Assembly (NCBI RefSeq): GCF_049673005.1
Contig: NZ_JBATXB010000037.1
Coordinates: 1 to 59,671 of the forward strand
Origin: Carnobacterium_A sp049673005
GTDB taxonomy: Bacteria; Bacillota; Bacilli; Lactobacillales; Carnobacteriaceae
Direction: 5' to 3'
Length of the DNA: 59,671 nt
The notes under the pieces are model-generated. The model was not told the DNA's origin. It saw only the letters and a program-made list of their open reading frames with translations, and did no database searches. The position numbers were made by a program, and so were the translations under genes. Below, one piece after another: positions 8,075 through 15,474 of this stretch (its first letter is position 1; each line of letters begins with the position of its first letter).

Positions 8075-8614
8075 TCATTCATCTATAGTTGTGTTTTGTA
8101 ATTGATCAAAATCGATTAAGCGACAATCATAATTTCCGTCATCTTGTTTTTTTAAAATGGCTTTATGAAGCCATTTTGTTTTCCCTTCATTTTCTGGATC
8201 GTATACTAATAACGCGGCTTGTGTTTTATCAAGCATAAATACCTGGTGATTTTTTAATTGAGATGGATCTTTGTATGGTTGATGAGAAACAGAATCTACA
8301 AAGTCTACTGTTTTCTTTAATTGTGCTAATTTCATTTGATTGTTTTCATTCCAATTAGAGCCAAATTCAAGAAAAGGGAAAATAATTCCCTGTTTAACTT
8401 CAGGGTAATCTGCTTTTAATTCTTCAACTACCTCAATGGCCCACTGCTCAACTCCAAATTGTCCAGTAGTTAAAATCCATTTAACTCCCTCTTCAATGTA
8501 GGATTTAATTTCTTCTTTCAAACATTTCTTTATGATTGCAATTTTTGGGTCATCGTCTTTAAATATACCTAATTCGAATGACCGATAGCCGCTAATTAAT
8601 AAATTTGTTGCCAC
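8075..8614 (-). CDS. YpsA family protein (DUF1273, SLOG fold)
   Basis: A 179-residue cytosolic protein beginning with NLLISGYRSFELGIF, the YpsA signature. A Gly-rich strand-loop follows, and WILTTGQFGVEQWAIEV around residues 66-82 is typical of the SLOG nucleotide-binding superfamily. In B. subtilis and Staphylococcus aureus YpsA influences cell division and is encoded next to gpsB, as here. The start is GTG with AAGGAG upstream. It is divergent from recU with only about 60 bases between them. No catalytic activity is assigned. Confidence 0.85.
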   Translation of the reverse strand: MATNLLISGYRSFELGIFKDDDPKIAIIKKCLKEEIKSYIEEGVKWILTTGQFGVEQWAIEVVEELKADYPEVKQGIIFPFLEFGSNWNENNQMKLAQLKKTVDFVDSVSHQPYKDPSQLKNHQVFMLDKTQAALLVYDPENEGKTKWLHKAILKKQDDGNYDCRLIDFDQLQNTTIDE

Positions 8615-8651
8615 GTATTCTCATTCTCCTTTTCTTTCAAGCAAAGTATTT

Positions 8652-8675
8652 GATATAATGAATCACAGGAGCGTG
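8652..8675 (+). promoter_or_regulatory. Extended -10 promoter and very short leader of recU-ponA
   Basis: TGATATAAT (8651-8659) is an extended -10 box with a poor -35. The expected start is near 8666, one base before AGGAG (8667-8671). The ATG at 8658 therefore lies inside the promoter and cannot be translated from this transcript. The ATG at 8676 is the usable start. Confidence 0.6.
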
Positions 8676-9299
8676 ATGCAATTGGTTATAAGATACCCTA
8701 ATGGCATGAGTTACTTTCATGATGCCGAAAAAAATGGCAAAAAGCAAATGAAAAAAAAAGAGACTTCCTTTAGTAAAAGAGGTATGACACTAGAAGAAGA
8801 GCTAAATGAAAGTAATGCGTATTACCTTGCTTTCAAAAAGGCTGTTATTCATAAAAAACCAACTCCTGTCCAAATTGTTAAAGTTGATTATCCAAAAAGG
8901 AGCGCAGCAGTTATAAAGGAAGCCTATTTTCGCCAAGCTTCTACGACGGACTATAATGGTGTTTACAACGGTTTTTATTTAGATTTTGAGGCTAAAGAAA
9001 CAAAAAATAAATTATCGTTTCCTTTGAAAAATTTTCATCAACACCAAATTACACACATGCAAGACTGCCTAAAACAATCAGCAATTTGTTTCGTTATTTT
9101 ACGCTTTTCTACTACCAACAGACTCTTTCTTTTAGAGGCCTCTTATTTAATTGAATACTGGGAAAAACAAGAAAATAATGGTCGGAAATCCATTCTTCTA
9201 AAAGACCTTGAAAAAAATGGTTATGAGTTGTATTATGGATTATCGCCAAGAATTCCCTATTTATCAGTTGTTGATCAACTTATTGCAAACAATGCTTAA
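8676..9299 (+). CDS. recU: Holliday junction resolvase RecU
   Basis: Cleaves four-way DNA junctions in recombinational repair and chromosome segregation. Clear RecU blocks are present: RYPNG at the N-terminus, RGMTLEEELNESN, AVIHKKPTPVQIVKVDYP, then the nuclease core STTDYNG...YLDFEAKET with the catalytic D and E/K residues, and NGRKSI near the C-terminus. I choose the start at 8676 because the upstream in-frame ATG overlaps the -10 box, and this choice matches the known N-terminus of relatives. It is followed 70 bases later by ponA, the standard Firmicutes recU-ponA operon. Confidence 0.95.
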   Translation: MQLVIRYPNGMSYFHDAEKNGKKQMKKKETSFSKRGMTLEEELNESNAYYLAFKKAVIHKKPTPVQIVKVDYPKRSAAVIKEAYFRQASTTDYNGVYNGFYLDFEAKETKNKLSFPLKNFHQHQITHMQDCLKQSAICFVILRFSTTNRLFLLEASYLIEYWEKQENNGRKSILLKDLEKNGYELYYGLSPRIPYLSVVDQLIANNA

Positions 9300-9369
9300 A
9301 GCATTAAGGCAAAAAAGGAAAAGAAAAATACTTTCCTATCTTATAGAATTTTAAGGAGTAGAAAAAAAC

Positions 9370-11988
9370 ATGTCAGAAAAAAAAGAAACTATGTCTCGTG
9401 TATCTAAAAAAAAAGCAGATCAAAACAAACGTACAAAATCAACAAAAAAGAAAAAAACAACGTCTAAACCCGTTTTAAAAAAAGTCGCAATGGTTCTTTT
9501 TGCACTCCTAGCGGCTATTATTTTAGGAGGTGCGGGATTATTTGTCTATTATGTTAGTTCAGCACCTGAACTAACTGAAGAAGATATCACTGGTTCTATT
9601 TCATCTGAGATCTTAGATGATAAAGGTGAAGTAATATACACTCTTGGCGGACAAAAGCGAGAAATTGCAACCGAGGATCAAGTTCCTCAAGTACTAAAAG
9701 ATGCAATTGTCTCTATAGAAGATCAACGTTTTTATAAACACAACGGTATTGATCCTATTCGAATCGCTGGTGCTGCGTTAGCCAATGTAACGGATGGTTA
9801 TGCTTCTCAAGGTGGTAGTACGATTACACAACAGTTAATTAAGTTGTCCGTATTTTCTACAGATGAAGCAGATCAGACCTTAAAAAGGAAAGCTCAAGAA
9901 GCTTGGTTAGCTTTGAAATTAGAACGTGAGTATTCGAAAGAACAAATCCTTACTTTTTATATCAATAAAGTTTACATGTCGGATAATAATTACGGCATGA
10001 GCACTGCTAGTGATTATTATTACGGAAAAGAGATCAATGAACTCACGTTACCAGAAGCTGCTATGTTAGCTGGATTGCCACAGTCACCTAATACGTACAA
10101 TCCTAAAACTAATCCTGACAAAGCTAAAAAACGTCGAGACTTAGTATTGGATATGATGGTTGAAAATAAAAAACTATCAGCTGATGAAGCGGAAAAAACT
10201 AAAGCTATATCAGTAGAAGAAAATCTTGTTAACCGAACAGAGGAACAATCCAATGAATTAGTCTTTGATTCTTATTTAAAAGAAGTTATCAATGAAGTAG
10301 AAGAAAAAACGAATTTAAATCCTCATACGGCTGGTCTAACTATTCAGACGAACCTAAATATGGATGCTCAAAAAAAATTGTTTGATATTTTAAATTCTGA
10401 GGAATATGTTAGTTTCCCAGATCAGAATCTTCAAGCAGCTGTTTCTATGGTTGATGCCAAAACAGGTCAATTAAAAGCCATAGGTGGCGGCAGAAATCAA
10501 GAAGTACAACTGGGCACTAATCGAGCTGCCGAGATGAACCGAAGTGTTGGTTCAGCTATAAAACCACTTTCTGTTTATGGTCCAGCTATTGAATATCTAG
10601 AATACTCAACTTATCAACAAATAGTCGATGAACCATACGAATACAAAAGTGGCGGTTCGCTTTATAACTATGATCGAAAATATTTAGGTCCAATCAGTAT
10701 GCGCAAATCGATTACCGATTCTCGTAACGTACCCGCAGCTAAAACACTTCAAGAAGTTGGTTACGCTGATTCGACTTCTTTCCTAAAAAATATAGGTATT
10801 GACCCTTCTAATTGGAATAATAAAGCAGGGTTGGTCGAATCAAATGCTATTGGTGGAGAAATTACTCCTATTGAGCTTTCTGCTGCCTATGCAGCTTTTT
10901 CAAATGGTGGTGTATATACTGAACCTTACACTGTTTCAAAAGTTACTCTTCAAAATGGCGAAGAAATTGATTTAACTCCAGAATCTAAACAAGCTATGAA
11001 AGATTCAACTGCTTATATGATAACGGATATTTTAAAAGATACCATTAACTCTGGTTCAAACCAAAATTTAGTTCCAATACCTGGAGTTCCTCAAGCTGGG
11101 AAAACAGGAACAACAAATTATACAGATGAAGAAAAAGTTAAATACTCTATTCCTAAAGATGGCGTTCCAGACTCATGGTTTAATGGCTATTCAAGTAACT
11201 ACTCTATTGCTGTCTGGGTAGGATATGATAAAAAATTCGAAGATGGAAACTATTTGAGTACGAGTTCTCAACAACTCCCACGAAAAATTTATCGTTCTTT
11301 GATGTCGCATGTATCTCAATCAGTTGAAAACACGGATTGGAAAAAACCTTCATCAGTTGTAGAAGTTGCCGTTGAAGCTGGTTCGAATCCTGCTAAACTT
11401 CCTGGACCGAATACTCCTTCTGATAAGATTGTTACAGAATTGTTTATCAAAGGAACACAACCGACAAGTGTCTCAACATCTTTTGGTGAAAAATTAAAAG
11501 CTCCTAGTGGTTTAACAGCAAACTATGATGAGGAAAAAGATGAGATCACTATTAAGTGGAACAAATATACTCCTGCAGATAAAAAAGATTCTGTTAGTTA
11601 TCTTTTAACTGTTGGTGGCCAAACTTTCGAAACGAATGACTTATCTTATGTTGTTCAAAAACCTTCTGAAGGGAAGACAGATATAACGTTATCAGTTAAA
11701 GTTAAAGATCAAACTAGTCCTAAAGCAACGACTTCTATCACTATTCCTCCAAAAGAGGAAGAAAAAGATAGCAGCATCGAAGATAGTAGCAGTATTGAAG
11801 AAAGCTCAGAAAAAAGTTCAGAAGAAAGTTCTGTATTAGAAAGTAGTTCTGAAAGTGATTCAGAAAGCAAAGTTGAATCTGAGATTGAAAGTAGTGAAAG
11901 TACTGAAAGTACTGCAGCTACAAGCTCTTCTGTAAAACCAGTAGAGAAACCTGATGAAGAAAATCCAGCTAGTATTAAACCAGAATAA
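9370..11988 (+). CDS. ponA: Bifunctional class A penicillin-binding protein 1A
   Basis: Polymerises and cross-links peptidoglycan outside the membrane. The layout is a lysine-rich cytosolic tail (1-38), a transmembrane helix (about 39-62) and a GT51 glycosyltransferase with catalytic E117 in EDQRFYKH and the GGSTITQQ motif (148-155). A transpeptidase follows with SAIK (395-398), SRN (451-453) and KTG (578-580). The end is a fibronectin-III-like segment (about 700-770) and a long Ser/Glu-rich low-complexity tail. All catalytic motifs are intact. At 872 residues it is on the long side because of the tail. It shares an operon with recU. Confidence 0.96.
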   Translation: MSEKKETMSRVSKKKADQNKRTKSTKKKKTTSKPVLKKVAMVLFALLAAIILGGAGLFVYYVSSAPELTEEDITGSISSEILDDKGEVIYTLGGQKREIATEDQVPQVLKDAIVSIEDQRFYKHNGIDPIRIAGAALANVTDGYASQGGSTITQQLIKLSVFSTDEADQTLKRKAQEAWLALKLEREYSKEQILTFYINKVYMSDNNYGMSTASDYYYGKEINELTLPEAAMLAGLPQSPNTYNPKTNPDKAKKRRDLVLDMMVENKKLSADEAEKTKAISVEENLVNRTEEQSNELVFDSYLKEVINEVEEKTNLNPHTAGLTIQTNLNMDAQKKLFDILNSEEYVSFPDQNLQAAVSMVDAKTGQLKAIGGGRNQEVQLGTNRAAEMNRSVGSAIKPLSVYGPAIEYLEYSTYQQIVDEPYEYKSGGSLYNYDRKYLGPISMRKSITDSRNVPAAKTLQEVGYADSTSFLKNIGIDPSNWNNKAGLVESNAIGGEITPIELSAAYAAFSNGGVYTEPYTVSKVTLQNGEEIDLTPESKQAMKDSTAYMITDILKDTINSGSNQNLVPIPGVPQAGKTGTTNYTDEEKVKYSIPKDGVPDSWFNGYSSNYSIAVWVGYDKKFEDGNYLSTSSQQLPRKIYRSLMSHVSQSVENTDWKKPSSVVEVAVEAGSNPAKLPGPNTPSDKIVTELFIKGTQPTSVSTSFGEKLKAPSGLTANYDEEKDEITIKWNKYTPADKKDSVSYLLTVGGQTFETNDLSYVVQKPSEGKTDITLSVKVKDQTSPKATTSITIPPKEEEKDSSIEDSSSIEESSEKSSEESSVLESSSESDSESKVESEIESSESTESTAATSSSVKPVEKPDEENPASIKPE

Positions 11989-12000
11989 TAATTCAATTTA

Positions 12001-12049
12001 AAAAGACAGACTAAACTCTTTCATTAAATGAAGGTTTAGTCTGTCTTTT
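12001..12049. terminator. Bidirectional terminator between ponA and nth
   Basis: AAAAGACAGACTAAAC (12001-12016) pairs perfectly with GTTTAGTCTGTCTTTT (12034-12049), a 16-bp stem. The nth stop codon falls in the right arm. Confidence 0.95.
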
Positions 12050-12668
12050 ATTTTATTCCCAATAAATCTAGACATATTGAGTGATCATGATTTCTAGCTG
12101 TACATTGGTAGCGACCAAAAAATATGAGACGGTGATGAGCAACGCTCCACATCTCTGGGGGTAACTTTTTCATTAGTACCTCTTCTACCTCTCGAACAGA
12201 AGCCTGTGCAGAACAAATGCCTAATCGCTTACTTACTCGTTCCACGTGTGTATCTACAGCTATAGCTGGAATGCCAAAAGAAACACTTAGAACAACATTG
12301 GCAGATTTCCTACCAATCCCAGCAAGTGATTCTAATTCTTTTCTCGTATGCGGAACTTGACCATTAAAATCTTCAACTAATTTCAGGCAACAAGCTTTAA
12401 TAAACTTTGATTTGTTTCGATATAGACCAATCGTTTTAATCCTATCCATAATATCCTCGACAGGTGCTTTTACAAAATCTTCTGGTGTTGGATACCTCTC
12501 AAATAAGTTTGGTGTGATTTTATTAACTGAAATATCTGTTGTCTGAGCACTTAACATAACAGATATTAATAATTCAAAAGCATTTCGATGGATTAGTTCG
12601 CACTCTGCTTGCGGAAATAACTCACCCATTGCTTCAATACATTCAATTGTTTTCTTTTTGCTAAGCAA
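12048..12668 (-). CDS. nth: Endonuclease III, with a degenerate Fe-S motif
   Basis: DNA glycosylase/AP lyase for oxidised pyrimidines. The helix-hairpin-helix LAGIGRKSANVV with the catalytic lysine and the following catalytic aspartate in AVDTHVERVSKRLG are intact. The usual C-terminal cluster C-x6-C-x2-C-x5-C is not: the tail reads CTARNHDHSICLDLLGIK. The second ligand is replaced by His and the fourth by Ile, and the chain ends two residues later. The start is TTG at 12668, with GAGGAGG 7 bases upstream. The ATG at 12701 overlaps dnaD and has no ribosome site. In operon with dnaD, as in Bacillus. Confidence 0.92.
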   Translation of the reverse strand: MLSKKKTIECIEAMGELFPQAECELIHRNAFELLISVMLSAQTTDISVNKITPNLFERYPTPEDFVKAPVEDIMDRIKTIGLYRNKSKFIKACCLKLVEDFNGQVPHTRKELESLAGIGRKSANVVLSVSFGIPAIAVDTHVERVSKRLGICSAQASVREVEEVLMKKLPPEMWSVAHHRLIFFGRYQCTARNHDHSICLDLLGIK

Positions 12669-12687
12669 CTTAAAACCTCCTCTTTTA

Positions 12688-13398
12688 TCAGTTCGAATCA
12701 TTTAACCAATTGTGAAGAGGAACTTGTTTTATCGGCTTTTTATCCGTTATTTTTTTTGTTTCTGATTTACTAGATTGCCTGCGATTTTGAGCTTCTTTTT
12801 CCACTTGTGCTTTAGAACGAATATTTTTCCGTTCCCAATTCAACAATATTCGGTCAACGTATTTTAAATTATAGACTTGACTCAAAACAGCTTCTCTTAA
12901 AGCCATTTCGATTAATTCCGTAGAGTATTTATCATCATCTAACCACATTCCGATAGTTTGAATTTCTATTGGAGATAAAGATCGTCCAAATTCAGATTCA
13001 AAACGTTGGAATAAATCTTTTTCATCAATCTGTTTTTCTTCATATTGAACAGTCTGTTTAGTTTGCACTAATAATAAAGATAACTTATCCCAAAGTAACG
13101 ATAGATTATATTGATCATTCGTTTTTCCTTCTGAATTTTTTTCAGTATCAATAGATAATACATTTTTTTGAATTAAATCATGTATACCTTGAAAAACATC
13201 CGCAGATGAAATCCCCATACGTTTTGCAATCTCTTCTGTATCCGGAAACAGTATTCCACTATCTAAAAATGATTTTAATTGCAGTATTAAAACTAGCTGC
13301 TCATTTGTCAAACCAATATCTCTATACCTTTTTAAAAGAATATTTGAGATTGTCGTATTACCAGCTACCAACCATTCTTTTAAAAGTTGATTATCCAT
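12688..13398 (-). CDS. dnaD: DnaD-like replication initiation/restart protein
   Basis: Helps load the replicative helicase at the origin and at restarted forks. The N-terminal winged-helix part (about 1-100) contains FPDTEEIAKRMGIS. The C-terminal DnaD domain (about 125-200) contains FESEFGRSLSPIEIQTI and ends with the YxxxI-type stretch KYVDRILLNWERKNI. The length of about 236 residues is normal. The start is probably ATG at 13398, preceded by GGGAG at 11 bases. GTG codons up to 13416 are alternatives. The gene order asnS-dnaD-nth matches B. subtilis. Confidence 0.9.
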   Translation of the reverse strand: MDNQLLKEWLVAGNTTISNILLKRYRDIGLTNEQLVLILQLKSFLDSGILFPDTEEIAKRMGISSADVFQGIHDLIQKNVLSIDTEKNSEGKTNDQYNLSLLWDKLSLLLVQTKQTVQYEEKQIDEKDLFQRFESEFGRSLSPIEIQTIGMWLDDDKYSTELIEMALREAVLSQVYNLKYVDRILLNWERKNIRSKAQVEKEAQNRRQSSKSETKKITDKKPIKQVPLHNWLNDSN

Positions 13399-13467
13399 TT
13401 TGTTTTTCACTCCCACTCTTATTACGTTCTTGCCTAATTTCCTACACTACATCATTCTATATTTTAT

Positions 13468-13507
13468 AAAAGACAGCAACCTAAGAGAACTTAAGTTACT
13501 GTCTTTA
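13468..13507. terminator. Terminator after asnS
   Basis: AAAGACAG..AAC.TAAG and CTTA.GTT.CTGTCTTT arms surround a four-base loop. T-rich sequence follows on both strands. It separates asnS from dnaD-nth. Confidence 0.85.
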
Positions 13508-13519
13508 CTTTTTTTAGTT

Positions 13520-14818
13520 TTATGGATAAATACGATTTAATAGACGTGGGAATGGAATAGATTCACGGATATGTTCAGTTCCACAAATCCAAGTTACAGC
13601 TCTTTCTAATCCCAATCCAAAACCTGAATGTGGAACAGAACCATATTTACGTAAATCTAAATACCAAGCATAATCTTCTTGAGTTAAACCAAATTCTTTA
13701 ATGCGATCAGTCAACGCTTCAAAATCAACTTCACGCTCACTTCCTCCAATAATCTCCCCATAACCCTCAGGTGCAATTAAATCAGCACACAACACCACAT
13801 CATCGCGGTCTGGATGAGGTTTCATATAAAAAGCCTTAATCGCTTTAGGGTAGTTCAAAATGAAAACGGGCTTATCAAATTGTTTAGCGATAAACGTTTC
13901 ATGAGGTGAACCAAAATCATCGCCCCATTTAATTTCGTCAAAGCCATTCTCGTTTAATAATACAATCGCATCATCGTAAGAAATTCTTGGGAAAGGTAAT
14001 TTTGTATAATTTTCTAAAACTTGTCTATCGCGTCCTAATACAGATAGCGAATGATCACAATTATCTAATACACTTTGAATGATATAGGCAATATATTGTT
14101 CTTGAACTTCTAAGCTTTGTTCATGATCCATAAATGCCATTTCTGGCTCCATCATCCAGAATTCAATTAAATGACGACGTGTTTTAGATTTTTCTGCACG
14201 GAATGTTGGTCCAAATGAAAAAACTTTTCCAAAAGCCATTGCTGCTGCTTCCATGTATAATTGACCACTTTGGGACAAATAAGCTTCTTCGTCAAAATAT
14301 TGTGTATGGAACAACTCGGTTGAATCCTCAGCTGCATTAGCTGTTAAAATTGGAGGATCAATTTTAATAAACCCTTCTTTATTAAAGAATTTATACGTTG
14401 CTAAAATAATTTCATTACGGATTTGCATAATGGCATGCTGTCTTGTTGAGCGCAGCCATAGGTGACGGTTATCCATCAGAAATTCAGTCCCGTGCTCTTT
14501 TGGTGTGATAGGGTAGTCTTGGCTTTCGCCAATAACTTCAATGTTATGCACAACAATTTCATAACCGAATTTTGAACGACTGTCTTCTTGAATAGTACCT
14601 GTAAGTAAAATAGATGTTTCTTGATTCAATCCTTTAGCTAGTTGAAAAATTTCTTCCCCAACTTCACTTTTTACTACAATTCCTTGGAAAAAAGCTGAAC
14701 CATCACGCAATTGCAAGAAAGCAATCTTTCCACTAGAGCGTTTATTCGCAACCCAAGCTCCTATAGTAACTTCTTTTCCTACGTAATCTTTAGAATCTAT
14801 AATTGAAATTTTTTTCAC
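13520..14818 (-). CDS. asnS: Asparaginyl-tRNA synthetase
   Basis: Charges tRNA-Asn. The N-terminal OB-fold anticodon-binding domain carries GAWVANKRSSGKIAFLQLRD. The class II catalytic core has motif 2 with FRAEKSKTRRHLIEFWM and motif 3 with GFGLGLERAVTWI. I take GTG at 14818 as the start (432 residues), because AGGGG lies about 10 bases upstream and the residues from there on match family N-termini. The longer frame adds 13 unrelated residues. No T-box leader is visible. In B. subtilis aspB lies between ypmB and asnS; here it is absent. Confidence 0.96.
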   Translation of the reverse strand: MKKISIIDSKDYVGKEVTIGAWVANKRSSGKIAFLQLRDGSAFFQGIVVKSEVGEEIFQLAKGLNQETSILLTGTIQEDSRSKFGYEIVVHNIEVIGESQDYPITPKEHGTEFLMDNRHLWLRSTRQHAIMQIRNEIILATYKFFNKEGFIKIDPPILTANAAEDSTELFHTQYFDEEAYLSQSGQLYMEAAAMAFGKVFSFGPTFRAEKSKTRRHLIEFWMMEPEMAFMDHEQSLEVQEQYIAYIIQSVLDNCDHSLSVLGRDRQVLENYTKLPFPRISYDDAIVLLNENGFDEIKWGDDFGSPHETFIAKQFDKPVFILNYPKAIKAFYMKPHPDRDDVVLCADLIAPEGYGEIIGGSEREVDFEALTDRIKEFGLTQEDYAWYLDLRKYGSVPHSGFGLGLERAVTWICGTEHIRESIPFPRLLNRIYP

Positions 14819-14959
14819 AGTCCCAAACCCCTTTGAATTTATATAAATTAGCTTCATTTCTTTAAATGTTTTTCATACTTCTTAAGTATAACTAAATTAA
14901 CGCTACTTAGCATTAAAAATTAATAAATTTCTTTATTTCTTTCACTTAATTCCTTATTT

Positions 14960-15436
14960 TTAGATATTTTTGATATCTTTAACCCAATTACCTTCTCTAG
15001 CTGTTACAATATAATAACCTAATTTTCCGTTTTCTTGTTCATAAGCAATTTCCCAAACAGGCTGGCCTTTATCCACTCCAATTCTAGCTTCCAATAATTG
15101 TTTGGGTTTCATTTTTGTATAAGCAATTTTTTTTGCTTCATTTTCGCTAATAAATTCACCTGGATTTAAAACGAGGACATTCCCGCCTTCTTGTTCAACG
15201 ATTACTATCATTGATTCTTCTTTTTTATTTACTCCAGAGACTGCAAAATAAGTTTGTTTATTATTGTACCAAAAAAACTTATCTACTTTCACTAGTTCAC
15301 TATTTTCAAGAGCAATTTTTGTTGTTTCTTCTTTAGCTTGTAACAAGGGTTGTCTACTTTTCATATAGATGAAAGCAGAAAAAATAATAATGATTCCCAT
15401 TACAATTGTTAAGAAAGTGATTATCTTTTTTTTCAT
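14960..15436 (-). CDS. YpmB/TseB-like cell-wall elongation regulator
   Basis: A 158-residue single-pass protein: basic start (KKK), transmembrane helix about residues 5-25, then an extracellular part. That part consists of two repeats resembling the PepSY fold, one ending near FISENEAKKIAYTKM. B. subtilis TseB (YpmB) has this plan and binds a penicillin-binding protein to tune elongation. The position between dinG and asnS is the same as in B. subtilis, which is the strongest support. The start has GTGGGG upstream. Its target here is not known; PBP1A is the nearest candidate in the window. Confidence 0.8.
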   Translation of the reverse strand: MKKKIITFLTIVMGIIIIFSAFIYMKSRQPLLQAKEETTKIALENSELVKVDKFFWYNNKQTYFAVSGVNKKEESMIVIVEQEGGNVLVLNPGEFISENEAKKIAYTKMKPKQLLEARIGVDKGQPVWEIAYEQENGKLGYYIVTAREGNWVKDIKNI

Positions 15437-15474
15437 CTTATCCCCACTTTAATTTTTCTTATTAGTCAACTCAT

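Noticed and set aside
11709..11996. Long open frame antisense to the end of ponA
   Set aside because: It mirrors the Ser/Glu-rich repeat of the PBP1A tail; low complexity produces the open frame and there is no ribosome site.
14819..14959. T-box leader before asnS
   Set aside because: No specifier loop, no T-box sequence and no terminator/antiterminator pair in the short upstream region.
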